Shown here: positions 56,401 through 62,098 of the stretch, piece after piece | How the letters are laid out: every line of letters starts with the position of its first letter | How positions within the stretch are numbered: position 1 is the stretch's first letter | DNA from: Malurus cyaneus samueli | Lineage: Eukaryota > Chordata > Aves > Passeriformes > Maluridae | NCBI GenBank assembly: GCA_009741485.1 | Contig: CM019219.1 | Coordinates: 28,207,250 to 28,271,249 of the forward strand | DNA: 64,000 nucleotides | Direction: 5' to 3' | The notes under the pieces: generated by a model | The model's input: the letters and a program-made list of their open reading frames with translations, nothing else | Told to the model about the DNA's origin: nothing | Database searches by the model: none | Translations under genes and position numbers: made by a program

Positions 56401-56943
56401 TTTCTTGAGAAAGTAACGTTTTTTCTGCTATTCATTCTCAAAAGAAAAAAACCCAAAAATGAGTATGGGGGGTATCACTGCAATCATGCAAAGACCTGGA
56501 AATGAAAACTCCAGAAGGAGGGGATACCATCTTCTATCTGCTCTACAATTAATGATGCTGGTTAACCTTTAAAGAGGTCAGGTGTTTTAACTGAAGGTGG
56601 TACAATAATATTAGTGGCACAGTCCTCCTTGACATGATCAGATTAACTAGAATGACATATAGTATCCAACCTAATCTTTTACAAAACAAGAAACAATCTC
56701 TGCCAATAATCAATAGGAAATTGTTCCTGTAACACAGAACTTGAACATAAAATGCACTTAACGGTAGTAAAAACATGACTTTTAAATAAATAAAATGGAC
56801 AGTACTTATACACTAGTCAAATTTCTTACCTGATAGGGCTGAAAGGCACTATCTTCAGTTATGAAATCCAGCTGTTTGTCCACAAGGAATTCTACTGCAG
56901 TAACTGAATTGTATACACTTTTTCCAACCAAGGGCTTGAATGT
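2387..56943 (-). CDS. JMJD1C: JMJD1C (KDM3C/TRIP8) coding region, 24 exons, 5'-incomplete
   Basis: Joining 24 minus-strand exons gives one uninterrupted frame of 2421 codons plus TGA. The order of parts is a Tudor-like N-terminal segment (about residues 39-163), two long low-complexity exons (228-783 and 841-1573), a cysteine-rich zinc-finger region (1603-1770), LXXLL motifs (1795-1799, 1947-1951), and a C-terminal JmjC domain (about 2155-2375) with iron ligands H2217, E2219 and H2347. The family is KDM3 (KDM3A, KDM3B, JMJD1C), nuclear Fe(II)/2-oxoglutarate oxygenases linked to H3K9me1/2 demethylation and nuclear-receptor coactivation; the histone activity of JMJD1C itself is disputed. Compared with the human protein recalled from memory, about 111 N-terminal residues are missing, encoded by exons I could not find here. 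Exon lengths and phases agree at every junction, so the identification is very secure. Confidence 0.97.
2477..2826 (-). other. JMJD1C intron (350 bp)
   Basis: This is a short GT-AG intron. It carries an imperfect 16-bp repeat of a purine tract followed by GGCTTC (copies at 2575-2580 and 2591-2596). No gene is seen. Confidence 0.85.
2827..2958 (-). CDS. JMJD1C: JMJD1C exon, end of JmjC domain
   Basis: The exon is 132 bp with both ends in phase 0 and encodes residues 2349-2392, starting [20 protein letters not shown]. It directly follows the exon carrying the last iron ligand, H2347, so it completes the GALHQ-VQNF strand of the JmjC barrel and the C-terminal helices. Splice sites are ATAG ahead of 2958 and CAG/GTAGGA at 2827. 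The match to the KDM3 family is almost residue by residue. Confidence 0.97.
2959..8123 (-). other. JMJD1C intron (5.2 kb)
   Basis: This is the second-longest intron lying between two coding exons of the catalytic half. It holds a (TGC)7 triplet run at 3235-3255 inside a GC-richer patch (about 3150-3360). I saw no coding exon or recognisable transposon. Short frames within it (e.g. a serine/alanine/cysteine homopolymer frame over the triplet run) are composition artefacts. Confidence 0.8.
3235..3255. repeat. (TGC)7 trinucleotide microsatellite
   Basis: Seven perfect TGC units are seen inside the intron between the last two full JmjC exons. The run reads (GCA)7 on the transcript strand. Being intronic, it is not a polyglutamine tract. 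Confidence 0.95.
8124..8300 (-). CDS. JMJD1C: JMJD1C exon, JmjC domain with third iron ligand
   Basis: The exon is 177 bp in phase 0 and encodes residues 2290-2348, from [20 protein letters not shown] to PAGALHQ. H2347 in GALHQ is the distal histidine of the 2-His-1-carboxylate iron site. The segment [15 protein letters not shown] forms the characteristic JmjC beta-strand that brings this histidine next to H2217 and E2219. The acceptor is CTTACAG at 8301-8302 and the donor CAG/GTAATC. Confidence 0.97.
8301..10169 (-). other. JMJD1C intron (1.9 kb) with CR1 fragment
   Basis: This intron contains a CR1 LINE 3' end at about 8698-8791. The remainder is AT-rich unique sequence with no exon or RNA gene that I can support. 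Confidence 0.85.
8698..8791 (+). mobile_element. CR1 LINE 3'-end fragment
   Basis: The stretch matches the well-known 3' region of chicken-repeat-1 elements as I recall it: TGCATGGTCTGGGAAACTGC, then a TGCTTGAGCA block, GACCTCCAGGGG, and CCTTCCAACCTCAACCA. It is a short, 5'-truncated relic, in plus orientation and so antisense to JMJD1C. CR1 is the dominant retrotransposon of birds and common in other sauropsids, which supports the organism call. Confidence 0.75.
10170..10309 (-). CDS. JMJD1C: JMJD1C exon, JmjC domain insert
   Basis: The exon is 140 bp. It starts with the last two bases of a split glycine codon, encodes [20 protein letters not shown] onward, and ends KIREFLQK (residues 2243-2289). 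It is the charged helical insert between the iron-ligand strands that is typical of the KDM3 family, followed by the conserved GALWHIYAG segment. The donor is AAG/GTTAGA, a weak GT-T site. Confidence 0.95.
10310..11337 (-). other. JMJD1C intron (1.0 kb)
   Basis: This is AT-rich intron sequence with no recognisable gene, transposon or RNA. The only frames in it are short and lack splice context. Confidence 0.85.
11338..11460 (-). CDS. JMJD1C: JMJD1C exon, JmjC iron-binding HxE motif
   Basis: The exon is 123 bp and encodes residues 2202-2242. It carries [10 protein letters not shown] (T2213-D2222), where H2217 and E2219 are the first two iron ligands. KDM3A and KDM3B have HxD at this site, while JMJD1C has HxE, so the exon is diagnostic of the paralogue. 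It then runs [20 protein letters not shown]. Codons are split with both flanking exons (G at each side) and both joins restore glycine. Confidence 0.97.
11461..12565 (-). other. JMJD1C intron (1.1 kb)
   Basis: The notable content is a 23-bp perfect tandem duplication at about 12485-12530. Otherwise this is AT-rich unique sequence without a gene. Confidence 0.85.
12485..12530. repeat. 23-bp tandem duplication
   Basis: GCGATATTTTACAGGTTTAA occurs at 12485 and again at 12508, giving a period of 23 bp and two copies. It lies in the intron about 35 bp from the donor of the neighbouring exon. Confidence 0.9.
12566..12696 (-). CDS. JMJD1C: JMJD1C exon, start of JmjC core
   Basis: The exon is 131 bp and covers residues 2158-2201, with [20 protein letters not shown] then [20 protein letters not shown] and SAY. 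This is the highly conserved entry into the JmjC barrel shared by all KDM3 enzymes. The first base finishes an arginine codon from the previous exon and the last base begins a glycine codon. The acceptor tract CTTTTCTCCTCCAG is strong and the donor is TATG/GTGAGT. Confidence 0.97.
12809..12899 (-). CDS. JMJD1C: JMJD1C exon upstream of JmjC core
   Basis: The exon is 91 bp and encodes residues 2128-2157: [20 protein letters not shown] then EDFKAMMPA, followed by a split arginine. [10 protein letters not shown] is a KDM3 family hallmark just before the catalytic barrel. It is separated from the next exon by an intron of only 112 bp. Confidence 0.96.
12900..13269 (-). other. JMJD1C intron (370 bp)
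   Basis: A short AT-rich GT-AG intron; nothing else is recognisable in it. Confidence 0.85.
13270..13438 (-). CDS. JMJD1C: JMJD1C exon, cupin-like N-lobe
   Basis: The exon is 169 bp and encodes [20 protein letters not shown] through [13 protein letters not shown] (residues 2072-2127), with one base of the following lysine codon. It starts in phase 0 after a donor AGG/GTAGGT. The segment forms the strand and helix that precede the JmjC barrel, including the conserved SLWKAE and EFWDGFE blocks. Confidence 0.96.
13439..13819 (-). other. JMJD1C intron (381 bp)
   Basis: A short GT-AG intron with no other recognisable feature. Confidence 0.85.
13820..14098 (-). CDS. JMJD1C: JMJD1C exon, pre-JmjC conserved block
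   Basis: The exon is 279 bp, exactly 93 codons in phase 0 (residues 1979-2071). It opens [20 protein letters not shown], continues through an acidic/basic variable linker ([13 protein letters not shown]), and ends with the conserved block [37 protein letters not shown] is strongly conserved in JMJD1C. Two donors are possible near 13815-13820; AGG/GTAGGT keeps the frame. Confidence 0.96.
14361..14572 (-). CDS. JMJD1C: JMJD1C exon with LXXLL motif
   Basis: The exon is 212 bp and encodes residues 1908-1978. It starts by completing a split glutamate, has an acidic polar run ([15 protein letters not shown]), then [20 protein letters not shown] and [23 protein letters not shown] (1947-1951) fits the LXXLL nuclear-receptor box. 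That agrees with the gene's first isolation as a thyroid-receptor interactor (TRIP8). The donor GCA/GTAAGT is strong. Confidence 0.95.
14573..15055 (-). other. JMJD1C intron (483 bp)
   Basis: An ordinary GT-AG intron. Frames on the plus strand (about 14395-15038) run through it and through exon antisense, and have no support. Confidence 0.85.
15056..15269 (-). CDS. JMJD1C: JMJD1C exon, linker with coiled segment
   Basis: The exon is 214 bp and encodes residues 1837-1907. It begins [20 protein letters not shown], continues through a Ser/Gln/Pro-rich stretch, then [19 protein letters not shown], which looks helical. The segment links the zinc finger to the catalytic domain and is conserved in JMJD1C. 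The acceptor is TTTACAG/GTTTTG, phase 0, and the donor AAAG/GTATAT. Confidence 0.95.
15451..15578 (-). CDS. JMJD1C: JMJD1C exon after zinc finger
   Basis: The exon is 128 bp and encodes residues 1794-1836: [20 protein letters not shown], then HCQCTTKQ and a less conserved tail ending MNGVSQ. LTDLL (1795-1799) is a second LXXLL-type pentapeptide. The first two bases finish a valine codon begun in the exon at 16875. Confidence 0.95.
15579..16874 (-). other. JMJD1C intron (1.3 kb)
   Basis: AT-rich intron with no recognisable gene or transposon. Short frames on both strands lack any domain. Confidence 0.85.
16875..16964 (-). CDS. JMJD1C: JMJD1C exon, end of zinc-finger region
   Basis: The exon is 90 bp and encodes [20 protein letters not shown] then [10 protein letters not shown] (residues 1764-1793). 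The cysteine and the HDHKH cluster follow the C6 core in the exon at 19742 and are conserved in the KDM3 family, probably as further metal ligands. Both codons at its ends are split (D and V). The donor is CTG/GTAAGA. Confidence 0.96.
16965..19741 (-). other. JMJD1C intron (2.8 kb)
   Basis: Mostly AT-rich unique sequence. The stretch at about 18640-19110 is somewhat richer in GC but shows no splice-framed coding potential. No transposon or RNA gene is recognised. Confidence 0.85.
19742..19894 (-). CDS. JMJD1C: JMJD1C exon, C6-type zinc finger core
   Basis: The exon is 153 bp (residues 1713-1763). It encodes [20 protein letters not shown] and then [19 protein letters not shown]. Six cysteines (1728, 1731, 1742, 1745, 1750, 1753) form the CxxC...CxxC...CxxC pattern of the KDM3 zinc finger, which in KDM3A is needed for activity. 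The acceptor TATTTCAG is good; the donor AGAG/GTCAGT has C at +3, which is unusual. Confidence 0.97.
19895..20859 (-). other. JMJD1C intron (965 bp) with GC-rich patch
   Basis: The stretch from about 20280 to 20760 is much richer in GC than the rest of the intron and is open on both strands (199 codons on plus; read-through of the exon frame on minus down to 20318). It has no recognisable domain and could be an old inserted or retained segment. I do not call it a gene. Confidence 0.7.
20860..21074 (-). CDS. JMJD1C: JMJD1C exon, conserved block before zinc finger
   Basis: The exon is 215 bp (residues 1641-1712). It encodes [20 protein letters not shown], an acidic stretch ([20 protein letters not shown]) and [20 protein letters not shown]. 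This is a conserved KDM3 segment between the cysteine-rich exon and the C6 core. It shares one base of an arginine codon with the exon upstream and one base of an alanine codon with the exon downstream. The donor is GACG/GTAAGG. Confidence 0.96.
21075..22801 (-). other. JMJD1C intron (1.7 kb)
   Basis: AT-rich intron holding a two-copy 28-bp tandem duplication at 21553-21608 and a G8 run near 22041. No gene is recognised. Confidence 0.85.
21553..21608. repeat. 28-bp tandem duplication
   Basis: CTAATAGAAGAAAATGTTTT followed by TATATCCC (21553-21580) is repeated at 21581-21608 with only a few changes (such as A to G in TATATCC/TGTATCC). The copies are directly adjacent, pointing to a recent slippage or unequal-exchange duplication in the intron. 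Confidence 0.9.
22802..23003 (-). CDS. JMJD1C: JMJD1C exon, first cysteines of the zinc-finger region
   Basis: The exon is 202 bp (residues 1574-1640). It encodes [20 protein letters not shown], then cysteines in [10 protein letters not shown] (C1603), [15 protein letters not shown] (C1613, C1616) and [10 protein letters not shown] (C1634). The basic stretch WRKVKKLK is conserved. These cysteines probably add to the metal-binding module completed in the exon at 19742. The donor CGGCG/GTAAGT is strong. Confidence 0.96.
23004..25581 (-). other. JMJD1C intron (2.6 kb)
   Basis: AT-rich over most of its length, with a more GC-balanced stretch at about 23740-24360 in which I recognise no repeat family or exon. 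A T13 run lies near 23447. Confidence 0.8.
25582..27779 (-). CDS. JMJD1C: JMJD1C giant exon, disordered middle region (733 codons)
   Basis: The exon is 2198 bp and encodes residues 841-1573, opening [14 protein letters not shown]. It is rich in Ser, Thr, Pro and Gln with no folded domain, contains conserved islands ([40 protein letters not shown]) and ends in an acidic-serine run ([19 protein letters not shown]) next to basic [11 protein letters not shown], a likely nuclear localisation signal. The human gene has an equivalent oversized exon. The acceptor is TTTTTCAG and the donor AGCA/GTGAGT. It is mostly a scaffold for partner binding, by inference from its disorder. Confidence 0.97.
27780..28088 (-). 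other. JMJD1C intron (309 bp)
   Basis: A short GT-AG intron with no other recognisable feature. Confidence 0.85.
28089..28261 (-). CDS. JMJD1C: JMJD1C exon between the two giant exons
   Basis: The exon is 173 bp (residues 784-840). It encodes [20 protein letters not shown], then [20 protein letters not shown] and a Ser/Pro run ending VEHRKE. It is conserved with other vertebrate JMJD1C proteins but has no named domain. The acceptor is CAACAG/AATACT, phase 0, and the donor AAAGA/GTAAGT. Confidence 0.95.
28262..31264 (-). other. JMJD1C intron (3.0 kb)
   Basis: Contains simple repeats: (CAT)5 at 28815-28829, (CT)8 at 29061-29076 and (TGC)5 at 29751-29765. The stretch at about 29140-29820 is richer in GC but without coding support. 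No transposon is recognised. Confidence 0.8.
29061..29076. repeat. (CT)8 microsatellite
   Basis: Eight perfect CT units in intron sequence, i.e. a GA tract on the transcript strand. Confidence 0.9.
31265..32931 (-). CDS. JMJD1C: JMJD1C large exon, NLS and His/Gln/Pro-rich region (556 codons)
   Basis: The exon is 1667 bp (residues 228-783). It opens with a strongly basic block ([18 protein letters not shown] and NMKRLR), a probable bipartite nuclear localisation signal, then Ser/Glu-rich disordered sequence. Towards the end is a well-conserved His/Leu/Ala/Gln-rich part ([58 protein letters not shown]). The conserved [18 protein letters not shown] block is typical of JMJD1C. The acceptor is TTTTACAG and the donor AGAAGG/GTAAGT. 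Confidence 0.97.
33019..33211 (-). CDS. JMJD1C: JMJD1C exon, basic linker
   Basis: The exon is 193 bp (residues 164-227). It encodes [20 protein letters not shown], a Gln/His stretch (SHQHQQQRN), then [20 protein letters not shown] and YDYIGRG. It is flanked by two very short introns (116 and 87 bp). The Gln stretch is interrupted and shorter than the one I recall in mammals. The acceptor is TTTTTAG/GGTCAT and the donor GAG/GTAAAA. Confidence 0.95.
33328..33471 (-). CDS. JMJD1C: JMJD1C exon, after Tudor-like segment
   Basis: The exon is 144 bp in phase 0 (residues 116-163). It encodes [20 protein letters not shown], then [20 protein letters not shown] and NQNSNTVH. The first half completes the N-terminal Tudor-like fold and the RRRSR stretch begins the basic linker. 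The donor CAC/GTAGAT is weak, but it is the only one that keeps the frame into the next exon. Confidence 0.94.
33472..34714 (-). other. JMJD1C intron (1.2 kb)
   Basis: AT-rich intron with no recognisable gene, transposon or RNA. Confidence 0.85.
34715..34839 (-). CDS. JMJD1C: JMJD1C exon, Tudor-like segment
   Basis: The exon is 125 bp (residues 75-115). It encodes [20 protein letters not shown] then [20 protein letters not shown] and Q. The pattern of short beta-strands ([24 protein letters not shown]) fits the Tudor-like module at the N terminus of KDM3 proteins. The first two bases finish the glycine codon of MQG. The donor CAG/GTGAGT is strong. Confidence 0.96.
34840..39566 (-). other. 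JMJD1C intron (4.7 kb)
   Basis: No coding exon is seen. It holds a (CA) run at 35364-35380, a pyrimidine-rich stretch at about 36540-36880, and two long T runs near 36930 and 37433. Open frames around 37702-38220 have no recognisable domain. Confidence 0.8.
35364..35380. repeat. (CA)8 microsatellite
   Basis: A perfect CA dinucleotide run of 17 bases in intron sequence. Confidence 0.92.
39567..39672 (-). CDS. JMJD1C: JMJD1C exon carrying the short-isoform start Met
   Basis: The exon is 106 bp (residues 39-73). It encodes [20 protein letters not shown] then [15 protein letters not shown]. The methionine of FMQ (ATG at 39571-39573) corresponds to human residue 183, where I recall the shorter human isoform starting; from here the protein would be 2350 residues. 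Its context (TTTTTATGC) is a weak initiator. A tiny out-of-frame upstream ORF lies in the same exon. The acceptor is CTTTAG/GACGAC and the donor CAAG/GTAATT. Confidence 0.96.
39612..39623 (-). promoter_or_regulatory. Minimal upstream ORF (three codons plus stop)
   Basis: In the +1 frame of the exon the transcript reads ATGAGGAGGTAA, i.e. Met-Arg-Arg-stop, ending 38 nt before the short-isoform ATG. In the long isoform this is simply internal coding sequence. In a transcript starting at the CpG island it would be a start-stop element ahead of the main start. Its role is inference only. Confidence 0.4.
43201..43246. repeat. 20-bp tandem duplication
   Basis: AAAATAATTTATCATTGTTC at 43201 is followed directly by a second copy with two changes (ending ATGCTTC) and by the beginning of a third (AAAAT). 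Confidence 0.9.
51342..51383. repeat. 23-bp period A-rich duplication
   Basis: AAAATACAGACAGAAAA occurs twice with a 23-bp period, separated by an A-rich tract. It looks like slippage in an A-rich stretch. Confidence 0.8.
54884..54947. repeat. 36-bp tandem duplication
   Basis: TTGCTCCCTGAGAGGGGGAA then ACAGCC (from 54884) recurs at 54920 with one G to A change, a period of 36 bp. The joining sequence (TTTACTTTAT) also resembles the bases ahead of the first copy. Confidence 0.88.
56830..56943 (-). CDS. JMJD1C: JMJD1C first coding exon in the window
   Basis: The exon is 114 bp in phase 0 (38 codons). It encodes [20 protein letters not shown] then [18 protein letters not shown]. It matches the KDM3 N-terminal region from about human residue 112. 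It has no methionine, so it must be preceded by another coding exon (long isoform) or be 5' UTR in a short isoform. The acceptor TTTTTTTCTTTACAG is strong and the donor CAG/GTAAGA. No match to residues 1-111 was found between here and 64000. Confidence 0.96.
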
Positions 56944-59900
56944 CTGTAAAGAAAAAAAGGAGAAAATTAGGCAACTGAAAAAACCCTCAGCACACCAAAT
57001 CCCCAAAACTGTATAAATACTGATGTATTCTTCCATCAAAAACAAGTTAAAACCGACTAACAATTTCTAGTTATACAGGAAAGGAAGATTTTGCATTGTC
57101 ATTTTTTTCCTTTGAGCCGTTGGTGGAAATCCAGCTAGAAAAGGGAACTACACCATATATCCTTCCTTTCCCTCACTGTGCTTGAGCAAGGGTGTTTACC
57201 ACAGAAGCTCAAAGTACAGGAGCACCATTCCATCTTTAAACACACAGCTCAGGCTGCAGATCCTCTCTCCTTGCCTGCAGGACCAGCTAGCACAGCGGTG
57301 ATTATACTTAGGACGGCTCAAGTGGAAGCAGACTGCAGACGAGAAACTGCTCCCCCCCGCCTTCCTGTTCTGAAATCGTTCACCTTGCCTCAAGTCAACC
57401 ATCTCATTTCCCTGCCCATCTCTGAACTGTTCTGACTCTGCTCCTACCGCCCCCGCAGCCGCTCCTCCCTGCAGCAACCGGCTGCTCCAGCACAACGCCT
57501 TCCAAGCCCACAGCACACTGCACAGGCATTTCGCAGCGGGGCCAGGAGCTCTCCTGATTCACCTCGTGTACTGGCAAGGCAACGAGCTGCTCACGACCCT
57601 CGCTGCTGGAGGAAGCAAGAAATCTCCCAGCTCTGCTGCAAAAGCCAGGCACAGAGAAAGGGAGCAAGGAGCAAGAGGCTCCCTGACACCCTGGTACAGT
57701 CTTTGCCCAAATCCCCAGCCCTCATCAAAGCGCAGCAGGATGCAGAAGTCAAGCGGGGAGGGCGCCGTGACTTCAGTGAATGTCCCTTGAGAGGGGACAA
57801 GCAGGAGGTCCCCTTCCCTGCTGGCTGGGTTTCCTGGAACAGAAGCGCAAGGAGAGCGTGACTGAGCAGGGATGTACCGACTGGGGATGAGTCAGGTGAA
57901 AAGGAAATCCCAGCGGATGGAAGGGAGAGAAATGCTGCTCTGAAGACAGGAACAGCAAGAGGAAGACATCGGTGAACAAAAGAAATGACTGGCAGAAAAA
58001 AACATACAGGATACAAGGGGGAAAAACATGGAAGGACTGAAAAAATTAAGAGGAAAGTTGTTCTACAGCACAAAAAAATAGTAATGAGGGAAAACAGGAA
58101 AAGAAAAAAGCCCTTTGTGACCGATTCTAAATTTAAAATGCAGGAGAAAAAGACAAAGAAGAGAAACAAGGGCAGGTCAAACCACATGAAGCATGGTGCA
58201 AATGCTACACCAACACCTGTAAAACGCTGCTATCACAGCTCACATGCAGCAACACCCCGCAGCAACAGACCCCAAGTACTTAAAAGGGGAAGGCAGGATC
58301 ACCACGACCTATTTACAGATGGGGAAACTGAGGCACAAAGCAATCCCATAACTTGACAAAAGCCACTAAGCAGGGCAGCAGCAGAGCCAGTGACCTGCCC
58401 TCAGCCAGTCTGCAGGCAGCTCGTAACAGAGCACTCAAGGTTTTATCAGGCTTCATTACCTACTTTACAAAGGTGTTGCCTCGCGATTAGGCTAAATATA
58501 ACCCAAGTCTCTCTGGAGCTTCAGCTGTGGCACTTACTAAACAAATGAGAGAACACTTCATGGGAGATACATTATACTTTCTAATAAATCTACCCAATTC
58601 CACAAATGCTCAGAATGAATGCACTGCATTCTTGTGTCCATTTTTTTTAAGGTTTCACTTCAGCTGCTACCCTTTCACAGAAAAGCAAGCGAAAAAAAAG
58701 CCAAACCCCTCAGCCAATCAGCCATCTCTACAACAGGCAGCCAGACGAAAGTACTGGAGGAGCAAGAGCATATGATAATACATCAACTACAGAGTCCAAA
58801 CAGTAAATAACTATTTAACCTCTAATAGCTAAGAAAGGGCCTTTGCTCTTGCATCATTTTCCTATAATGGATCTCGTATTGCTAATGGTTTGAGTTAAGA
58901 GAGGGTGGAGTTCACATCATGAAATTGCAAAGCGTTGAGTGTATAAACTCTCCAGTGGACAAACTCTTCTTTGAAAAAGCCAATATTGTAGTCTTTCAGT
59001 TCTTAATCAGCCTCCATGTTTTCCCCACGCTGCTGTACTTTTTCCACACTGGCTCCTTTCTTACTTTCTGAGCTATTATTCAGGTCAAGAAATGCATTTC
59101 CAACTACAAACAACAGGACATACCACATCATTAGCTGAAACGAAACTGTGTGGAATGTGGCTTGCAGTTATCATTCAGGATTCAGACAACAGCACAGATT
59201 AAGGTACGTGTGAGCCACTGGTTTATCTTCCTACTGGTATTAAAAGAACTAGTTCCAAATATAGATCTATGAGCGTGATTATTCTGAGAAGGGAAACGTA
59301 ATGCCTTCTCACTTACTTTCATAGATCTATGCCTCTAGACAGGTCAACGCCCCCAAAATACGCATGTGGAGGATGCAGGCTATCCCACAAGCACAGAGGA
59401 AAAACATGTAAATAAATAAAGCAAAACCACACCATGTCACATACTTCCTCCTATGCGGATGGCTGCTCAGCTGCACACAACTTGAGATTTTTCAGACACT
59501 ATTAAAAAACATTTCCACTATCAAAGAAAAACAAAACACCACCCTTTAATAAATGCCTTCTTGGAAAAGCAAAGTCCAGATTCCATCAGCTCCACGAGAT
59601 AGGCAGGCCACCAAGGAAATACCCAATTTGGGACAGGTCAGGGATTTGAAAAATTTTAAGGTGGAAGACATAAGTGAATTTCCCACTACAAATCACACAT
59701 GCACAAAGAAAAACAGACTAAGAACATAGGAGGCAAGAGTCAGCTATTAGAGGCAAGCATGTGAGGCATGTAAGGACATGAAAATAGAGGCAAGAAGGTC
59801 CAACGAGCTCCTTCAGAGGCAAAGCTCCATACAGACGCTCCCTCTTTCCATTCTCAAAGTGGAGAACAACTTTAAGGACAACCAAGCACACTGACTAAAA

Positions 59901-62098
59901 CCAGGAAAGACTGAACCTCTGTAAACGAAAATTTCCCTTTCAAACCTGTAGCTTGTAAAAGGAAGCTTTATGTGTTAACCCAACTCCCTAAAGACCACAA
60001 CTAAGCAAAGGACTCAAGCACTCAATTTGAAATGACATCTGGCTTCACCACTATTCTAAGTGGCTGCTTGAAAAAATTGGGCATCAAAGGACGTGCTTTT
60101 CTCACTTTCCAACAGTTGAGAGGGGTTTAATTTGTAAAAAAACAACAAAAAAAAAACCCACACCTTTTTTCCCCACCAGATTTCCCTGCTTGGCCAAAGG
60201 GATCTCTGTGAACATGCACACACACACGCACGCACTCTTTAGTTGCTCGGCTAACAAGTTCCCTGATGCTGAATAAAGCGTGTTTTTCACTCTGCCCCCT
60301 CGCTATGATTTTACCCCAGCTCATGCAAGAAATAACCTGCCTACAAGAGACAGCTGACACAGCTCTGAGTCTGAGAATTGGATTCTGCACCTTCTGGAAA
60401 TTCAAATAATTTTTCAGATGTTAATTGACAGCAAACAAGCACAAAACTACTCAGTTGCGTTCACAAAATAGGAATACACCAGATTGCTCGGTGGCTGCTT
60501 CTTCTAATGCTCAATAACACAACTCATCTCTTTATCTTTCCATAACCCCCATAGCAACCACAGGACCCAGTTTCCGAAGGAAGCAGTACCGAGCAAGCAC
60601 ATAATGCATTTTTACCTCTGCCTAGTGCGATTAAGAAGCTGGAGTGGTGGTAATCCGCCTCCAGCATGTGAGCAGGCTGCTCCCTGGCACTGGCCAGGGC
60701 TCCAGGAGCCGCCGCAACTCGGCTGCTGCAGCCTGGGCGCTGCCAGGCTGTGACACCCAGAAGGCTCAATGCAGCAAACGCTCGGGTTACAGCTGAGCTC
60801 GCAGCTGCTGCCCGGCTCATCCTGCACGTACCACTGCCTCAGCTGCCTCGCTGGAGCTCACAGCCTGCTTAGCTGGGCACTCTGTGCCTCAAGCCAGCTC
60901 CCCACACCACAAAAGCACATTCTACTATCCACATGTACCGCAGTGACCCTTTTCTAAAAATCTTTCCGGAGCAATTTATGCCGTAAACCAAACAGACAAG
61001 AATTAATAATGTCATTTAAAAAGCTAAATGACACTAAATCGTGTATATTCTATACTTCTTCCTCTTTAAAGCACAAAAAATGAAAAGATCACGTAAACTT
61101 AATTTTTATGCGCTATTCAGTAAACTTTTCCACATATTGTTCTCTAGCCTTGCTGTTTAGTCTGCAATAGCGCAAACACTGGCACCTTTTCATTATGACA
61201 CTTAATCACTCAAAATAGCTGTAGCTCTCTTCCAACGCCTGTTTGTTGCCATGGTTTGTACTCAAAGGCAGAATTACCAACTGGAAAAGAGCGGACTATC
61301 AGAAAAGCAGATCTGACGTTAAAATCGAGCACGGGGTTTCCTCATTCGCGGACTACCCTGCCTGCAATCCCTACGGAAGCGCCCGTTTCCAGCCAAGGCG
61401 TTATTCCAGGCGGAACTCTCGCAGCCCTTCGCCGGGGGGGAGCAGAAGGAAGTACCCGTCGGGACGCGGGGGGAAGGCAGCGCCAGCCGGGCCCGCTGCC
61501 CGCCGGAGCCGCCGCATGGCAGCGCGCACCAACGGCGCCCGCGGCTGTTCTAACGGCGGGGTCCGCGCCGTTAACGGCCGGCACCGAGTGCTGCCGCTCC
61601 CGCACCCGGCTTTAACGGCAGAAACTTAACCGAAAAAAGGAAAAAAAAAAATAAACCAACCACCAAACGTCACGTTTTTCCTAAACTCCCTTTCTCCCGT
61701 TTCCCGAGAGGCGCAGGCCGCCCTCCGCGGCTGTGCCTAGTGCCCGGTACTCACGCAGTCCCGGGGTCGCTGTGCTCCCGTCCCCGCCGGGCCGCGCACA
61801 AACGCCGCCGCCGGCCGCGTGCCGCGCGCGCGCGCCCGCGAGCCCGTTCGTCACGTGCCGCTCCGCGCTCCGCGGGGACGGACGGGACGGGGGGGCGGTG
61901 GTCAGACCGCGACAGCCCCGCGGGCAGGGGGCGCGGCCCGTTCCGCCCCAGTAGCCTTGGAGAACAAACAAAGGCGCCCGTCGCCAAGTTAAAGCGTCCG
62001 CGCGGGTGCGTGTCCCGCGGGTGAAGCCGCAGAGGCGCCCCCCGCCCCCCCGAACACAGCGGCAGATTCTCCCCACACGCCCGGCGGCCGGTACGCAC
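56944..62098 (-). other. Probable 5' intron of JMJD1C (about 5.2 kb)
   Basis: No coding exon is seen between the first exon in the window and the CpG island. It contains a purine-rich stretch at about 57960-58175, a MIR-like SINE at about 58305-58400 and a GC-richer stretch at about 60640-60900. The upper boundary depends on which donor in the CpG island is used (candidates at 62099 and 61755). Confidence 0.6.
58305..58400 (-). mobile_element. MIR-like (CORE-SINE) relic
   Basis: TTTACAGATGGGGAAACTGA followed by GGCAC is the reverse complement of the hallmark MIR segment (GTGCCTCAGTTTCCCCATCT). Downstream bases (an ACTTG block, then CAGCAGAGCCA) continue in the MIR order as I recall it. The copy is diverged and old. 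MIR-type elements are sparse in birds but known as ancient amniote remains. Confidence 0.6.

Larger units (their letters stand above)
39673..56829 (-). other. JMJD1C intron (17.2 kb)
   Basis: The longest intron in the window. I find no coding exon in it on either strand. It contains an A13 run near 40293, a 20-bp tandem duplication at 43201-43240, a 23-bp period repeat at about 51342-51383 and a 36-bp tandem duplication at about 54884-54947. A GC-richer stretch lies at about 45120-45360. Conserved enhancers are possible but cannot be judged from one sequence. Confidence 0.75.

Noticed and set aside
57985..58356. 123-codon basic plus-strand frame
   Set aside because: It is built from purine-rich DNA and runs into the MIR-like element; no family resemblance.
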